64,000 nucleotides of DNA from Acanthacorydalis orientalis (Eukaryota; Arthropoda; Insecta; Megaloptera; Corydalidae), in contig CM068317.1 of assembly GCA_034766995.1 (NCBI GenBank), positions 31,853,501-31,917,500 of the forward strand, given 5' to 3'. A program made the position numbers and the translations under genes. The notes beneath the pieces were generated by a model. It searched no databases. It saw only the letters and a list, made by a program, of their open reading frames with translations, and was not told where the DNA came from. How positions within the stretch are numbered: the first letter of the stretch is position 1; every line of letters starts with the position of its first letter. Below are positions 1 to 15,515 of the stretch, piece by piece.

Positions 1-950
1 ATCTTAGGCGAATATAAAAATAAAATTACATAGAAGGAAAATTCCTGAACAAACGAGAATGTACTAATAACATAAAATTATTGCAAGTAATATTTTGTTT
101 TATTTAAGTTCTCATAAGAAAGAATATAAGTTTTAAATAGCAGTTGTTAAACCATATTTAACTCAAATTACTTAATGGTTTCTAAACACGCAGCCAATTT
201 ATCATTCATCTTCACCATCAAATAATACATTTCATAAATGTAAGCGCATAAATTATTCGAAAGTCCAAACTGTGACTTTTAATCTAAGAAAAATGAAGTT
301 GATAATTAAATTCGAATGTAAACTAAAATTATTTGTATAATATAAATATTTCAAAATGAGGAATTAATTAAAATTACTAATGATATTTTTTAAAAAAATA
401 GATTTTTCGCAATAGTTTAATTAATCCTTTCCTAATAATTACAATTATTAATGAAAGAGTATTTTAGACTTTAAATATATTATAGAAAGTATTTATAAAA
501 ATATTGCAATCTATTCTTTATTACATTCAAATCATTTGAAAGTGCAAACATGTCAATTCTATTATACAAATGTAGTTGTATTTTATTGATTATTTCTGTT
601 TCAGGTTTGAAAATTTAAGAGTTTCTTTGGGTTTTGTAACTGTATAATCACTTTTTCTATATTTATTATAGTAAAATATATAAATAAATAAATTGTTATA
701 TGTGGTTCGCATAAAAATTCTTTTTATAAAAGTTTTTCATTAAAATAATTATGTAAATGTCAGAACAACAATCATTCGTTATTACATTTTCCAATATGTA
801 ATACATAAAAAACAAAACCAAAAAAAATGTATTCATGTTTAGTAAAACCTTCAGTATCTAGGGTAGCTATTTAAATATTTTGTTTGTAAATAGAACATGC
901 TATATTATAATTTCTATGATTTATACAAAATACAAAAATTAAATAAAAAT
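1..950. other. AT-rich non-coding stretch
   Basis: I see no gene, RNA or repeat boundary here. The stretch is short A and T runs without a long open frame. A pyrimidine tract followed by CAG and GTTTGA lies near 590-610, but the donor half is weak. The lost left end of the hAT copy described next could lie here; I found no terminus that matches it. Confidence 0.6.
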
Positions 951-1203
951 TTATACTTTAAGTATTTCTCGATCAATGTGACCCTTGTGCTTGATGACCA
1001 GAACAAACTTTTTTATATCCGATTCTATTACTGTGAATGATAACCGAGGATCACTTCTGTGCATTATGTTAAGGCGATTCCGCATTAGGCTCAGTAAATA
1101 ATTCACACGATTGGAACCTGATTTTACCAAACACGAAGTAGGGCATACCATAAAAAACATTTTTGATTTATCCCAAAGCTGTGAAAACTTTTTATGCGTT
1201 GGA
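951..1203 (-). pseudogene. hAT transposase C-terminal relic (ZBED5/SCAND3-like)
   Basis: This minus-strand frame reads as the last part of a hAT-superfamily transposase, the region of the C-terminal dimerisation domain. The diagnostic order is visible: a TSCLVKSG segment (family form TxxCESGFS), then NYLLSLMRNRLNI, then a DPRLSFT segment, then IESDIKKF and a final KHKGHI before the stop. This is the arrangement known from ZBED5, FAM200 and SCAND3, host genes derived from Buster-type hAT elements. The frame stays open upstream of its first Met to about 1203 (a QLWDKSK segment), so the Met at 1160 is not a real start. The zinc finger, the catalytic core and most of the protein are absent, so it is dead. 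The family assignment is from motif memory, not from a search. Confidence 0.6.
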
Positions 1204-1501
1204 CTCTCGATTCAAAAATGGCGTTTTTCTTGACTGGAAGTTATTTTGGCTGCTATGTTGCTCTATGAACACTTCTTAAATTCTATTGATGATCACTTCT
1301 CTGTTTTCTTTTTTCTCTTCCGTTTTCATTTTTTTCTGTTTTCTTTTCCCGGCCACTTTTCTATTTTCTTCATTTCTTACTTCTTTCTGTGACCTCCTAA
1401 TCGTGTACCGTGGTCTCTCTTTACACGATTTTCACCTGTGGCCCCCTTGGAATATCCTAGGACCCCCCGGAAGTCATATGGCTCCAGGTTAAAAATCCCT
1501 G
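1204..1501 (-). mobile_element. hAT-like terminal region with inverted-repeat end
   Basis: Read on the minus strand, the segment begins at 1501 with CAGGGATTTTTAACCTGGAG, of the CAGNGGTTNTCAACCT type common at hAT ends, followed by a GC-richer subterminal part with a C-rich run (1441-1475). The next 8 bp (1502-1509, TTGTATAC) have TA at the centre and could be the target duplication. I could not find the partner end. With the transposase relic at 951-1203 on the same strand, this is probably one internally deleted hAT copy running leftward. The plus-strand frame at 1286-1492 is a chance frame inside it. Confidence 0.45.
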
Positions 1502-1536
1502 TTGTATACTACATTTTAATAACTTAGCCATATCTA

Positions 1537-1542
<6 letters not shown>

Positions 1543-1606
<64 letters not shown>

Positions 1607-1625
1607 ATGTATGTATAAGTATGTA
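1543..1625. repeat. (TA)n microsatellite followed by (TATG)n
   Basis: A pure AT dinucleotide run of about 54 bp passes into a degenerate GTAT tetranucleotide run from 1597. It lies 40 bp outside the hAT-like end at 1501. Confidence 0.95.
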
Positions 1626-6008
<4,383 letters not shown>

Positions 6009-6019
6009 GAACACTTATA

Positions 6020-6077
<58 letters not shown>

Positions 6078-6088
6078 TATAAGGGTTC
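6009..6088. repeat. 80 bp hairpin with a (TA)n centre
   Basis: The left arm GAACACTTATAAGATATA and the reverse complement of the right arm differ at one position only. The middle is a pure (TA)n run, itself self-complementary, so the whole 80 bp can fold as one stem. Chance would readily give a few matching flanking bases beside a (TA)n run, but not 13 non-TA-repeat bases with one mismatch. Confidence 0.75.
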
Positions 6089-6181
6089 AGTAAGTTTTGT
6101 ACTGTTTAGAGAATTTTAAAAACACTGTGAAAAAGTAATTTAAATTAACCTCTAAAATATTTATTGGTTTATTTTATTGAA

Positions 6182-6827
6182 GCCTTTGGATCAGGGGGGA
6201 GGGATTCTAAATTTTTTTAACAAATATTTTTCGTTTAATTGGACATTCTTTTATCGTAAATAAAATAAAAAATGCAAATTTGTTAGTTACAAGAAAAAAT
6301 ATGTTAATTCAGATTAGCTATTTGAAATGTCACTAAATCTATCTGATATATCCTGGAAAATCGTTGATAATATTAGGGGAAATATAAATCTCTTGATTGG
6401 AAACATATAATTGGAAGCGGAAAAATTGATTACAATTGAAAATTTACAGAAATAACATTGCTGTTGAATGTGAAAAATTTTGAAACAAGTGTGCACAAAA
6501 CGTGTCCATATCGGTCACTTTTTGTACCTTAATGTAGTCTCGAAATATTTTATACGCTTTCTTTCAATGATGAACTTTTGGAAAAAATATTATTCAACAC
6601 AATTCTCAAGTTCACAATTTTTATAGGTTTTCAAATGAAAAAAAACGCGATTTTTCTGATTTTTGAACAACCGTAATTATTTAAATTAATGAAAGAGTCA
6701 TAAATTTAGTCTCATTAGAAAGAGATTAGTTACCTTTAAATATATCATCCAAAAGATAGAGCTCTAAGACCATAGTTTCTTTGGAAAACATCAATGGATT
6801 CCTAGATCCACGCCCGACTTCAAAGGG
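6182..6827. mobile_element. TTAA-type (piggyBac-like) non-autonomous element
   Basis: The right end reads, on the minus strand, CCCTTTGAAGTCGGGCGTGG and is followed by TTAA at 6828-6831. The left end is GCCTTTGGATCAGGGGGGAG, preceded by TGAA, a one-base change from TTAA. The two ends align over about 27 bp with several mismatches, keeping CCTTTG, the G-rich centre and the following GGATYCTA. CCC-type termini at TTAA sites are the mark of the piggyBac superfamily. The 646 bp interior has no transposase-like frame; the minus frame at 6314-6496 is unrecognised. I take it for an old, non-autonomous copy. Confidence 0.55.
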
Positions 6828-6831
6828 TTAA

Positions 6832-7945
6832 AAGAAATAAAACTTGTTTACTAAAAGTTACATATGAAAGCATTTCATACATTCTGCACAGTTTTTTTCT
6901 TTACTGGAGATGTATACTAGATGGTATATATTTAGAAAAGTTGTTTAAAATCATTATACATTATGTTTATTTATCAGTTAAAAGATAATCCTATTATTTA
7001 AATTGAATTATTTAAAGATATTTAAATTGAAGTCATAGTTGTTTATAAAAGTTACTTGTAAATCAAAGAATTCCGCAGTGATTGGAAATATTAGTATATA
7101 AATTTGATTTGTTTACATAATCAATTGAATGTTATGATTTTTTTTAAAAAATCCAGAATCATTGTGTAACATTTTGTAAAAATATTATAATTCTATTAAA
7201 CGAAACAGGGCGACTTAAGAACTCACATTCACACAAAACGATTCATAATATATGTAGAGTACATAAATTTAAATGGAAATGTAATTAATTATCTCTATTT
7301 ATATTTTTTTTATTAATTAGTATATATTTTATTTTCTCTGTTTTTATATTTGATACTATTTAGTAGTCTGCACAAAAGAGTACTTGGTTTTCGTGTATTT
7401 GAATTAATGTGTTTATAATTTTTATATTTAAGGGGCTTGGATTTATATATTAAATTCATTGTTAATCAGACAGTAAATGTAGATAAAAATATTTATAAAG
7501 TGATTTAAAACCCACATAAGAAAAGAAAAAAACCGTTTACTTCGAAACAAAACTCAATGAAAAAAACCACAAACAGATCGATAAAGATGTACATGTAAAA
7601 ATATACAACTTATTATTTATATGGAAGTTTTAATATTTATTTAAAGATGAAAAAAGGTTGTTTCGGTGATAAAAATGAACCAACTTTTCGAAAAAAAACG
7701 ATTAAAAAACTAGCATTCGTACACCGATTAGACAACATCCCATAAAATATTATTCCTAATCGATCAAAATGTACATACGTTGACATCTTGTATGACGAAC
7801 GGGTCCCAGCTACTGATATTTCAATAGAAAACATTTTTACATCAATATTTGTACAATGTCGGGCATAATTATGTACATTATACATTTTGACTGAATCGAC
7901 TTTAGTGTCTTTTTGTAGTTCATCGACCATAACGCAACACTGCGG
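6832..7945. other. AT-rich non-coding stretch
   Basis: No gene is supported. The minus frame 7637-7930 runs beside a (TA)n array and has no recognisable domain. The sequence near 7650-7930 has slightly more CG than its surroundings and leads into the island at 8030. Confidence 0.55.

Positions 7946-8016
<71 letters not shown>
7946..8016. repeat. (TA)n microsatellite, about 71 bp
   Basis: Pure dinucleotide array on the left flank of the GC-richer island at 8030-8290. Confidence 0.95.
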
Positions 8017-8020
<4 letters not shown>

Positions 8021-8029
8021 GTATCCATC

Positions 8030-8290
8030 TACAAGCGCGAACATTCATCAATCATTTTGACGTCACGTTTGCGCGCGTCGTTTTCTTCCCCTCGCCTCAC
8101 ACATAACCATCCCCACAATCTAATTCCAAGTTTGACGTTTGCCATGGCCGTGTCATGTGGGTTTTGTTGTCAAGGTCGCGGTTTCGAAATTCAATTGGGA
8201 ACACAGCACAGGAAAATTGTACTAATCGAGTTCGCTGCTAATATTTATGTATTTGCTTTCTTCACTGTTCAGTGTTTCTTATTATAATAC
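8030..8290. promoter_or_regulatory. GC-richer island with a TGACGTCA site
   Basis: This 260 bp stretch is visibly richer in G, C and CG dinucleotides than its surroundings and is bounded on both sides by (TA)n arrays. It holds a perfect TGACGTCA palindrome (8058-8065, the CREB/ATF consensus), a GCGCGCG run, and TCAAGGTCG, a nuclear-receptor monomer-type half-site, near 8170. The open frame at 8057-8287 shows no domain. A regulatory element is my inference from composition and motifs; an unrecognised exon is the alternative. Confidence 0.3.
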
Positions 8291-8300
8291 TAATTTATTA

Positions 8301-8306
<6 letters not shown>

Positions 8307-8381
<75 letters not shown>

Positions 8382-8386
8382 ATATA
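8307..8386. repeat. (TA)n then (TG)n microsatellite
   Basis: About 63 bp of AT dinucleotide, then about 17 bp of TG repeat ending in TATATA. It flanks the tandem repeat array that begins at 8394. Confidence 0.95.
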
Positions 8387-8393
8387 ATTAATA

Positions 8394-9557
8394 CTATTAT
8401 ATAATTTGCAAAAAATAATGTTTTTTTCATTAATTCATATTTGAATAAAGAAAGAAATAATATATTGAATTTAAAAAATGTAATAAATACTTATTTTTTC
8501 TTCAATAAATAATTTTTATTTACAGAAAAATTAATATCTTAAATGTTACAGAATATCTGTAAAAAAATATTAAATAATTTTTATTTCTGTTTATATTAAT
8601 AATCCACTCATCATTGTTGAATATTTCGAGAAATATTCTTTCGTAGTATTTGGAATTATTTTATATATGAAACATATAACATATGATTCATTATTTTATA
8701 TATGAAACAAACTGTTATATAATTAGCAAAAAATAATGTTTTTTCATTAATTCATAATTGAATAAAGAAAGAAATAATATATTGAATTTAAAAAATATAA
8801 TAAATACTTATTTTTTTCTTCAATAAAGACTTTTTATTTACAGAAAAATTAATAACTTAAATATTACAGAATATCTGCAAAAAAATAATAAATAATTTTT
8901 ATTTTTGTTTATATTAATAATCCACTCATCATTGTTGAATATTTCGAGAAATATTCTTTCGTAGTATTTGGAATTATTTTATATATGAAACACTGTTATA
9001 TAATTAGCAAAAATAATGTTTTTTCATTAATTCATAATTGAATAAAGAAAGACATAATACAATGAATTTAAAAAATATAATCAATTCTTATTTTTTTTCT
9101 TCAGTAAAGACAATTTTTTATTAACAGGAAAATTAATAACTTAAATATTACAGAATATCTGTAAAAAAATGTTACATAATTTTTATTTTTGTTTATATTA
9201 ATAATCCACTCATCATTGTTGAATATTTCGAGTAATATTCTTTTGTAGTATTTGGAACATTAATTATTTTATATATGAAAAAACTGTTATATTATTAGCA
9301 AAAAATAATGTTTTTTTATTAATTCAAAATTGAATAAAGAAAGAAATAATATATTGAATTCAAAAAATATAATAAATACTTTTTTTTCTTCAAGAAAGAC
9401 TTTTTATTTACAGAAAAATTAATAACTTAAATATTACCGAATATCTGTAAAAAAGTGTTAAATAATTTTTATTTTTGTTTATAGTAATAATTCACTCACC
9501 ATTGTTGAATATTTCGAGAAATATTCTTTTGTACTATTTGGAACATTAATTATTTTG
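8394..9557. repeat. Tandem array, four units of about 280-318 bp
   Basis: Units begin at about 8394, 8712, 8993 and 9284 with CTRTTATATAATTNGCAAAA and end near 9557, giving periods of roughly 318, 281 and 291 bp. Each unit keeps, in order, a TTCATTAATTCA block, GAATAAAGAAAGAAATAATA, a TTTATTTACAGAAAAATTAA block, and a conserved ending around CCACTCATCATTGTTGAATA followed by ATTTCGAGAAATATTCTTT. The extra length of the first unit is a short duplication of a TTTTATATATGAAACA segment near 8660-8710. Differences between units are scattered, so the array is not very recent. No unit encodes a long frame. Confidence 0.9.
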
Positions 9558-10210
9558 TGAGCATGAATTTAGTTAGTGCCAAATTGTAATTATGTAATAA
9601 TAATAATTATTAATTTGCTCAAATTGGTCCTGAAGAGTCACTTGTGTAACAGTTGCTACTATGTATCAGATTATTACACAAAAATGATCCACCAGAATCA
9701 ATATCAATAAGAAATTGTAATTAGAGGAGATCATAGTTTTAAGTACTCCATTACAATTTTAATAAAAATTATAAGCTATATTATAAGTGAGGTAGTGTTT
9801 TTGAATTAAACCGTATTCATGGAAAAAGAAAATCAACCACCTGTTAAAATTATTAATTTCTTCTAAACACTGAAATATTTTAACTACGGTTCCCCATCTG
9901 AAAATTTATAATGACGTTTTTAATACGAATGTGTTCATAAAATGTTTAAACGAAGATATATGACGTTTTCTCGTACAGATTACAAAGATTAATTGAAAGT
10001 GCATCATCTGTACGTCACCAACATAAGTATATTTATAAACATACATTATGTTAATGTAAAATTTCTTTCATAATATGTATATCGCAGATGTTTTTAGAAT
10101 GAAAACAAAATAAAATAAAATCGTCGAACGGGTTGATTTTTTGGTTAGTACGTTTTTATTTTTAAACGTTGACAGACAGTCATTATTTTTATTTTAGATA
10201 ACTGTACAGA

Positions 10211-10215
<5 letters not shown>
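9558..10215. other. AT-rich non-coding stretch
   Basis: The first bases contain GTGAGCATGAATTTAGTTAG, resembling the 3' part of the foldback family at 47431-47720. The segment 9880-10130 has a few more CG dinucleotides than average. No gene is seen. Confidence 0.5.

Positions 10216-10254
<39 letters not shown>
10216..10254. repeat. (TA)n microsatellite, about 39 bp
   Basis: Dinucleotide array followed by a short GTGCGTGTGTG run. Confidence 0.95.
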
Positions 10255-10257
<3 letters not shown>

Positions 10258-10638
10258 CGTGTGTGTATATAACTAAATAAATATGTATGAATTAAACAAT
10301 TTAAAAAAATATTTGAGGAAATATGTGTGTGTACACGTATAAATATTGACATAAAAACGATTCTTAAATTATATTAGTTGTGACCTAGTTTTCACAATTT
10401 GTCTGCTATGTCGTCCTATATATTTTCACCTTGCTCTATTTTTCGTACAAAAAAACTATATAGTTGTATTTAAAGTCACCTAATTTGTCTGCAGCTGTTA
10501 AAAACATCAGATAATACTATCATTGTATGTATTTCCTGTCTAAATCAATTTTATTTTTCAGTAACTTTCATTCGTCTGTTCATATCATTGATTGTGTATA
10601 AATGTATTCATTTCAGTGAGTTTTTTCATTATGAACAG

Positions 10639-10640
<2 letters not shown>
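10255..10640. other. AT-rich non-coding stretch
   Basis: Nothing supportable apart from short A and T runs. Confidence 0.6.

Positions 10641-10679
<39 letters not shown>
10641..10679. repeat. (TA)n microsatellite, about 39 bp
   Basis: Uninterrupted dinucleotide array. Confidence 0.95.
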
Positions 10680-10684
<5 letters not shown>

Positions 10685-10920
10685 CTTGTACAACGTAAAA
10701 AATACGTGCCAAACTAAATTTAAATATATATTTAAAATTGAATGAAAAACGTGAAATTGTTCAAAAATGCGTAAAAAAATTAAAAATAATTCTTATAATG
10801 GAAATAATTTATATGAAACTTAATATAAATCTCTTTGTGTATTTAAAATATTTTTATATCAATATATGTAAAACTTTTGTAGCTAAACAGTATTTTACTG
10901 TTTTGAAATAAACAATGAGG

Positions 10921-10921
<1 letters not shown>

Positions 10922-11016
<95 letters not shown>

Positions 11017-11030
11017 ATATATATATATAT

Positions 11031-11113
<83 letters not shown>
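10922..11113. repeat. Interrupted (TA)n array, about 190 bp
   Basis: This is the longest AT array of the window. It is broken three times by TTTATAATATAT near 10980, 11010 and 11030, which suggests that a segment containing the interruption was itself duplicated. Confidence 0.95.
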
Positions 11114-11116
<3 letters not shown>

Positions 11117-11612
11117 AAATATATGTTAAAGTATGTAAAAAATATTCATGGCATTTAATTTTTAAATTCAGCTGTTGTAATCTTGATGTAAAAATTAATT
11201 AATAATTACATACTTTGAAACTTACTAAGATTCCAGTGTCTTTAATAATTTGTATCACAAAAAGTGAATATTTCTATAACCTTGTTTGAGTCTTATCTAA
11301 TTTATTTTTACATACAAGCTGTAATTTTAAATTGAAACCAGTTTCAAACTGAGTACAGTATTAAAAATTTAAAGTGAAAAATCAAATTATAATTATATCG
11401 ATATATTAGTTTCTTAAATTTATAGTTTTCAAACTACAACGACTATACTGTCTGGATATGAGCCTATTATTTTATATCATTATTATTATTAAAATGTCAA
11501 AAATATTCTTTTACGTAATGCCATTTCAAAAAGTATTAGAGTACTATTTTTTGTATTATAATCATATATTTTTTAATTACGTAGTTATTATAATTGTCGA
11601 TACAATATAATA
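11114..11612. other. AT-rich non-coding stretch
   Basis: No coding or repeat signal is seen between the long AT array and the hAT element. Confidence 0.6.
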
Positions 11613-11620
11613 CTCTACAA

Positions 11621-12177
11621 CAGAGGTGGGCAAACTTTACTGACTGGGCCACACGGATTCCAGTAAGGTCTCTAGGGATCACATGCAAAAAAATTTTTTA
11701 ACTTTCCTACATATAAGTTACTCGCAGTAGAGAAAAGTATTGCAATCATTCAGGAAATCAACTTTATATTTTCAACGAATTTTCACTGCCGGTCTCTACT
11801 ACTGCCATTGCCCCCAAATCCATTGCCCTCATTAGGTTAAATACTCAAAATAGTATCGGAAAGTCGATTGGGGTATGCTCCAGATTTTTTTAAATGAAGG
11901 GGAGAGCCTTAGCGATTTAAATTTAAAAAATAAAAAAAATATTTTTAAATTTAATAAATAAAAATCCATATTTTCCATATAAGAATACATTTATTTATTA
12001 ATTTTACAAAAAAATCACTAAGTTACTGCAGGATTTCATGGAAAGGGAACTTGTTACTTATTTATATAATTTAACATTTTTGTGGTAAAATTTAAAAAAT
12101 CTTACACTTGTGTACGGGGCGCACAAATCGTCGTCGCGGGCTGCATGTGGCTACGGGCCATAGTTTGCCCATCCTTG
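11621..12177. mobile_element. Non-autonomous hAT element with exact 8 bp target duplication
   Basis: The left end is CAGAGGTGGGCAAACT and the right end, read on the minus strand, is CAAGGATGGGCAAACT (13 of 16 positions match). Directly outside both ends stands the same 8 bp, CTCTACAA (11613-11620 and 12178-12185). Eight-base duplications and CA...TG ends of this type define hAT elements, and TA at the centre of the duplication is typical of the Buster branch. The 557 bp body has GC-richer subterminal parts (11640-11690 and 12110-12170) and no transposase frame. It is a MITE-like derivative mobilised in trans in the past. Confidence 0.85.
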
Positions 12178-12185
12178 CTCTACAA

Positions 12186-14455
12186 CAATGTAAATTGGGT
12201 ATAATCAAAACTGGTCCTATAATGAAATTAAAATAATAAATTGCTTTGAAGTTTTTTTCTTTTAGTTTTCTTTATATTTCACCCGAACAAAATTATTTTA
12301 AACATTAGAAAAATAAAAAAAAATGGTTTGTATACGGTGTGTATATATCCGAGTGACATGTAATGAGTTAAATATTAAGAAAGTCATAAGCAAAAAATTT
12401 TTTTTTCTTAAAGTGATTTATAAATGTATTAATTGTTAAAATTATTCAGTATTAGATTAATTAGCAGATTTTTAGTTTATCTTATGTTAACTATGGATGG
12501 TTAGATTAAAATTACTAAAAAAATGTGAAAAGTATTAAAAAGAATTATTATTAAAATGAGAGTACCAATAAAAAGTAAATATATAAAAAAAATAAAACTA
12601 TAAATACAGTTTTAAGAACTGTTGTTTAATTTTTCTAAGAAAAGTATTTAAAATAAAACTAATGTATTATTATTTGACTGACATAGAAATAAAATATATT
12701 ACACAATCAAAAATAATATAAAATGTCTGAAATGTAATTTAAATACAAAAGAACTCTGATTCACTTTCGTTTTAGGTTTTAGAATTCCAATAAGAGGCTA
12801 TTAAATTTAAAGTTCGGAATGTATGACTGTTCGATGAGAAATTCCCAGAAAAATCGTATCAAATAAAGAAAAAAGGTAGCAGTAGAATGTTATATAAATA
12901 ATGTAATAATTTTCTAAAGCTGTAACCAGAAATTGTTGGTTTACTTTAAATATGTAGTCTTGATTTACATATATGATTAATAAGATTTTTAATTTACGTG
13001 TGATGTTTAGTCAGTAATTCAAATAAGAAGATTCAATTATTATTTTAGAAGAACTGCAGGATTGTCAAATATTCATGTTAATATTATTGAATAATAAATG
13101 GAAGTACTTCAAATGTCTTCTGAAAATAAAATGAAAATTGTTATTTAATACTTGTAATAAAAATTGATTTCATTCGAAGTATAGTCGAATTATGTGATTT
13201 TTAGTATTTTTATAAATACATTAATATTTTTTAAGTCTAGATTTGATAATTAAAACACTTATTAATAGAAACAGTCGGTGTAAAAAATACAAAATCATAT
13301 AATGTGTCCTTTTATTGCAACTTACTATTATTTTAACTTTCTAACTGCAACTTTTCTATAATAGTATCGTTCGATTTTTAAAAGAATAATTACACTGGTT
13401 ATCTTAATGCTATTGGTACTTAAATCTCTGAATTTATTTCTATTTCTTTTCTCTCATTATCTATAGCAGATAAATTATATTCGAAATGTTTGGAAGGATA
13501 ATAAGGACAGAAGATTTATGTTCTTTTGTTGATTTTCTCTCTATTATATGTATAAATTAGAATTAGATGAATATAACTAACATACTTTGTTATATAATGC
13601 AAAACAAATGAAACACAACATATATTTCTTGTTTTACGTTTTTTATGTTGTTATATTAGTCATAAGCATGCTTAACGTTTGAATATGAAGAAACATTTTG
13701 TTACTGTTAATTAGTCTGATAATTACAACTGATTTGGTTTTATTAGTTGCAACTATTGAGCTTTAACTATTTTATAATATTCTTAACTATATTAAATGGG
13801 AGTTCAAATGCTGTTATTATAAATTATTGTGGAATATTAAGAAAAGTATAATAGTTAAAAACACAAACAAAATATTTTCAAGTTTTTTTTGTAGTAGTAT
13901 TCATGACGAAACTCATTATAAACGTTTAATTTTGTTTAAAGAAAGAAAACTTTTTACTTATAAAAGCTATGCCATAAAATAAGATTCAAACACAAACAAG
14001 AATCATTGGTTCACATTTCAAATTACACAATCCTTACATGGTTCCAACTGTCTCACTTTTGTGTGATGAATTTTCATAACTTATAACTGAATCATCTATA
14101 GAGACTGTGGTTTTTATAAATGTACAAAATACTCTGAAACGTTTCCATAACATACTTGTTTTTCCCATATATTTTTTTTTCATTAGAGAGAGAAATTTTG
14201 ATAAAGAATTATAACTGAAGAAGCAACAATTGTCTTTTTTAAATAGAGTATTCGGTTATAGAGAAGTTATGCAGAAATTAGAAATGAATAGCAGAATTTA
14301 TGGCAATACGAAATTTGGAATAACAAGAGTATGTTGTATCTAAAATTATTTTCAAACGTATAAGAATTGTTTATGTAAGGTTTTTTAATTAAATGTTATT
14401 GTTTTTTACGAGCGTGAATATACACCATAGTTAATTATATATTAATAGTTCAATG
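12186..14455. other. AT-rich non-coding stretch
   Basis: More than 2 kb without a supportable feature. No microsatellite longer than 20 bp occurs here, which is unusual for this window. Confidence 0.6.
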
Positions 14456-14459
14456 GAAA

Positions 14460-15090
14460 ATTTGTCTATAAAAAAAATACAGCAATTCGGCGAACTAGAA
14501 CAGGATACGGACTTAAAAATAAATCCTAGAATTAGAAGTGTAAACAGTCATCGTCGAGAAAAAAATGTACCTAGACGTATCATCTTAGATCAAGAACTGT
14601 TGTAGCGGTTCCAAGAACAAACCCTCTGAGTTGAATATTGAGTCATGCATTGTATAGCTCGCTGACGTCTCCAACTTGGGAATTGCAAACGTTTAATAAA
14701 ATACATAACGTACACGCACACGTGCATGACACGCGATCACCATTTTTGGAGATTTCGGTACGCAGGAATCTACAAGAACCGGCGACGACTGGTTTCAGTT
14801 ATATTTGACATGTTTTAAAAAGATCGCTGAATATATATGCAAAGTAGTTTTATGATTGTGTACAAGAGCTGTACACAAACAGAATATGCCCGTGACCTTG
14901 AGTTTCGTTTAGTGTTACAGTCACTGTGTTTGTGTATATTTTTCTTTAAGTTTTTAACACATACAGACATACGTACACACACGAACGGACTGTATTTTTT
15001 ATGTAAAAATATCAAAGACGATTCGTTAACTTTGACCACGATGCCCTTCTGCATTGCAAATAACTGTACTTGTATAAATATACATTGAAA
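14460..15090. promoter_or_regulatory. GC-richer island with a TGACCTTGA site
   Basis: The island contains many CG dinucleotides, strongest at 14560-14800. It carries a perfect TGACCTTGA (14893-14901), the reverse complement of TCAAGGTCA bound by monomeric nuclear receptors such as FTZ-F1 and ERR, and TTTAATAAAATACA of homeodomain type near 14692. Overlapping frames exist on both strands (14815-15054 minus, 14837-15088 plus); neither shows a domain, and overlap on opposite strands argues against both. A regulatory role is inferred only from composition and motifs. Confidence 0.28.
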
Positions 15091-15433
15091 ATTTTATAAA
15101 ATCACTTTAACGTTTCTAATGAAAACCTATTTTATTTACTTTTGATTTTTTTTAGTTTATACCGTATTTATTTAACAATTATTCAAAACAAAATCAATAT
15201 TTTTTTAGGTATTTTGTATGTAAATGTGTAATTTATACAACAGTGTCGTATCGTAATATACTTTATATTGTACGTTTCCATCGATTTACTTCACCCATTC
15301 TCATTTTTTTTTGTATTTTATGACTCCTGTGAATGACCATTTAATTTACTAAATACTTTATCAATGCGCAATCACGCAAACAACTTTGTAGGAAGGAAGG
15401 GAGATACTCACCTATAATTTTTACCTACTGTAC

Positions 15434-15434
<1 letters not shown>

Positions 15435-15514
<80 letters not shown>

Positions 15515-15515
15515 A
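15435..15515. repeat. (TA)n microsatellite, about 80 bp
   Basis: Dinucleotide array with one GTATAT interruption near its right end. Confidence 0.95.

Noticed and set aside
1286..1492. Plus-strand 68-codon frame with Phe-rich start and Pro/Gly-rich end
   Set aside because: It lies in the subterminal region of a hAT-like end, and the Pro/Gly part is the G+C-rich terminus read in frame.
8394..9557. CRISPR-like array
   Set aside because: Units of about 280 bp repeat in full, without short repeats and unique spacers, in a eukaryotic setting.
14815..15088. Overlapping frames on both strands
   Set aside because: They cover the same bases, neither has a domain, and the Lys/Ile/Tyr bias follows base composition.
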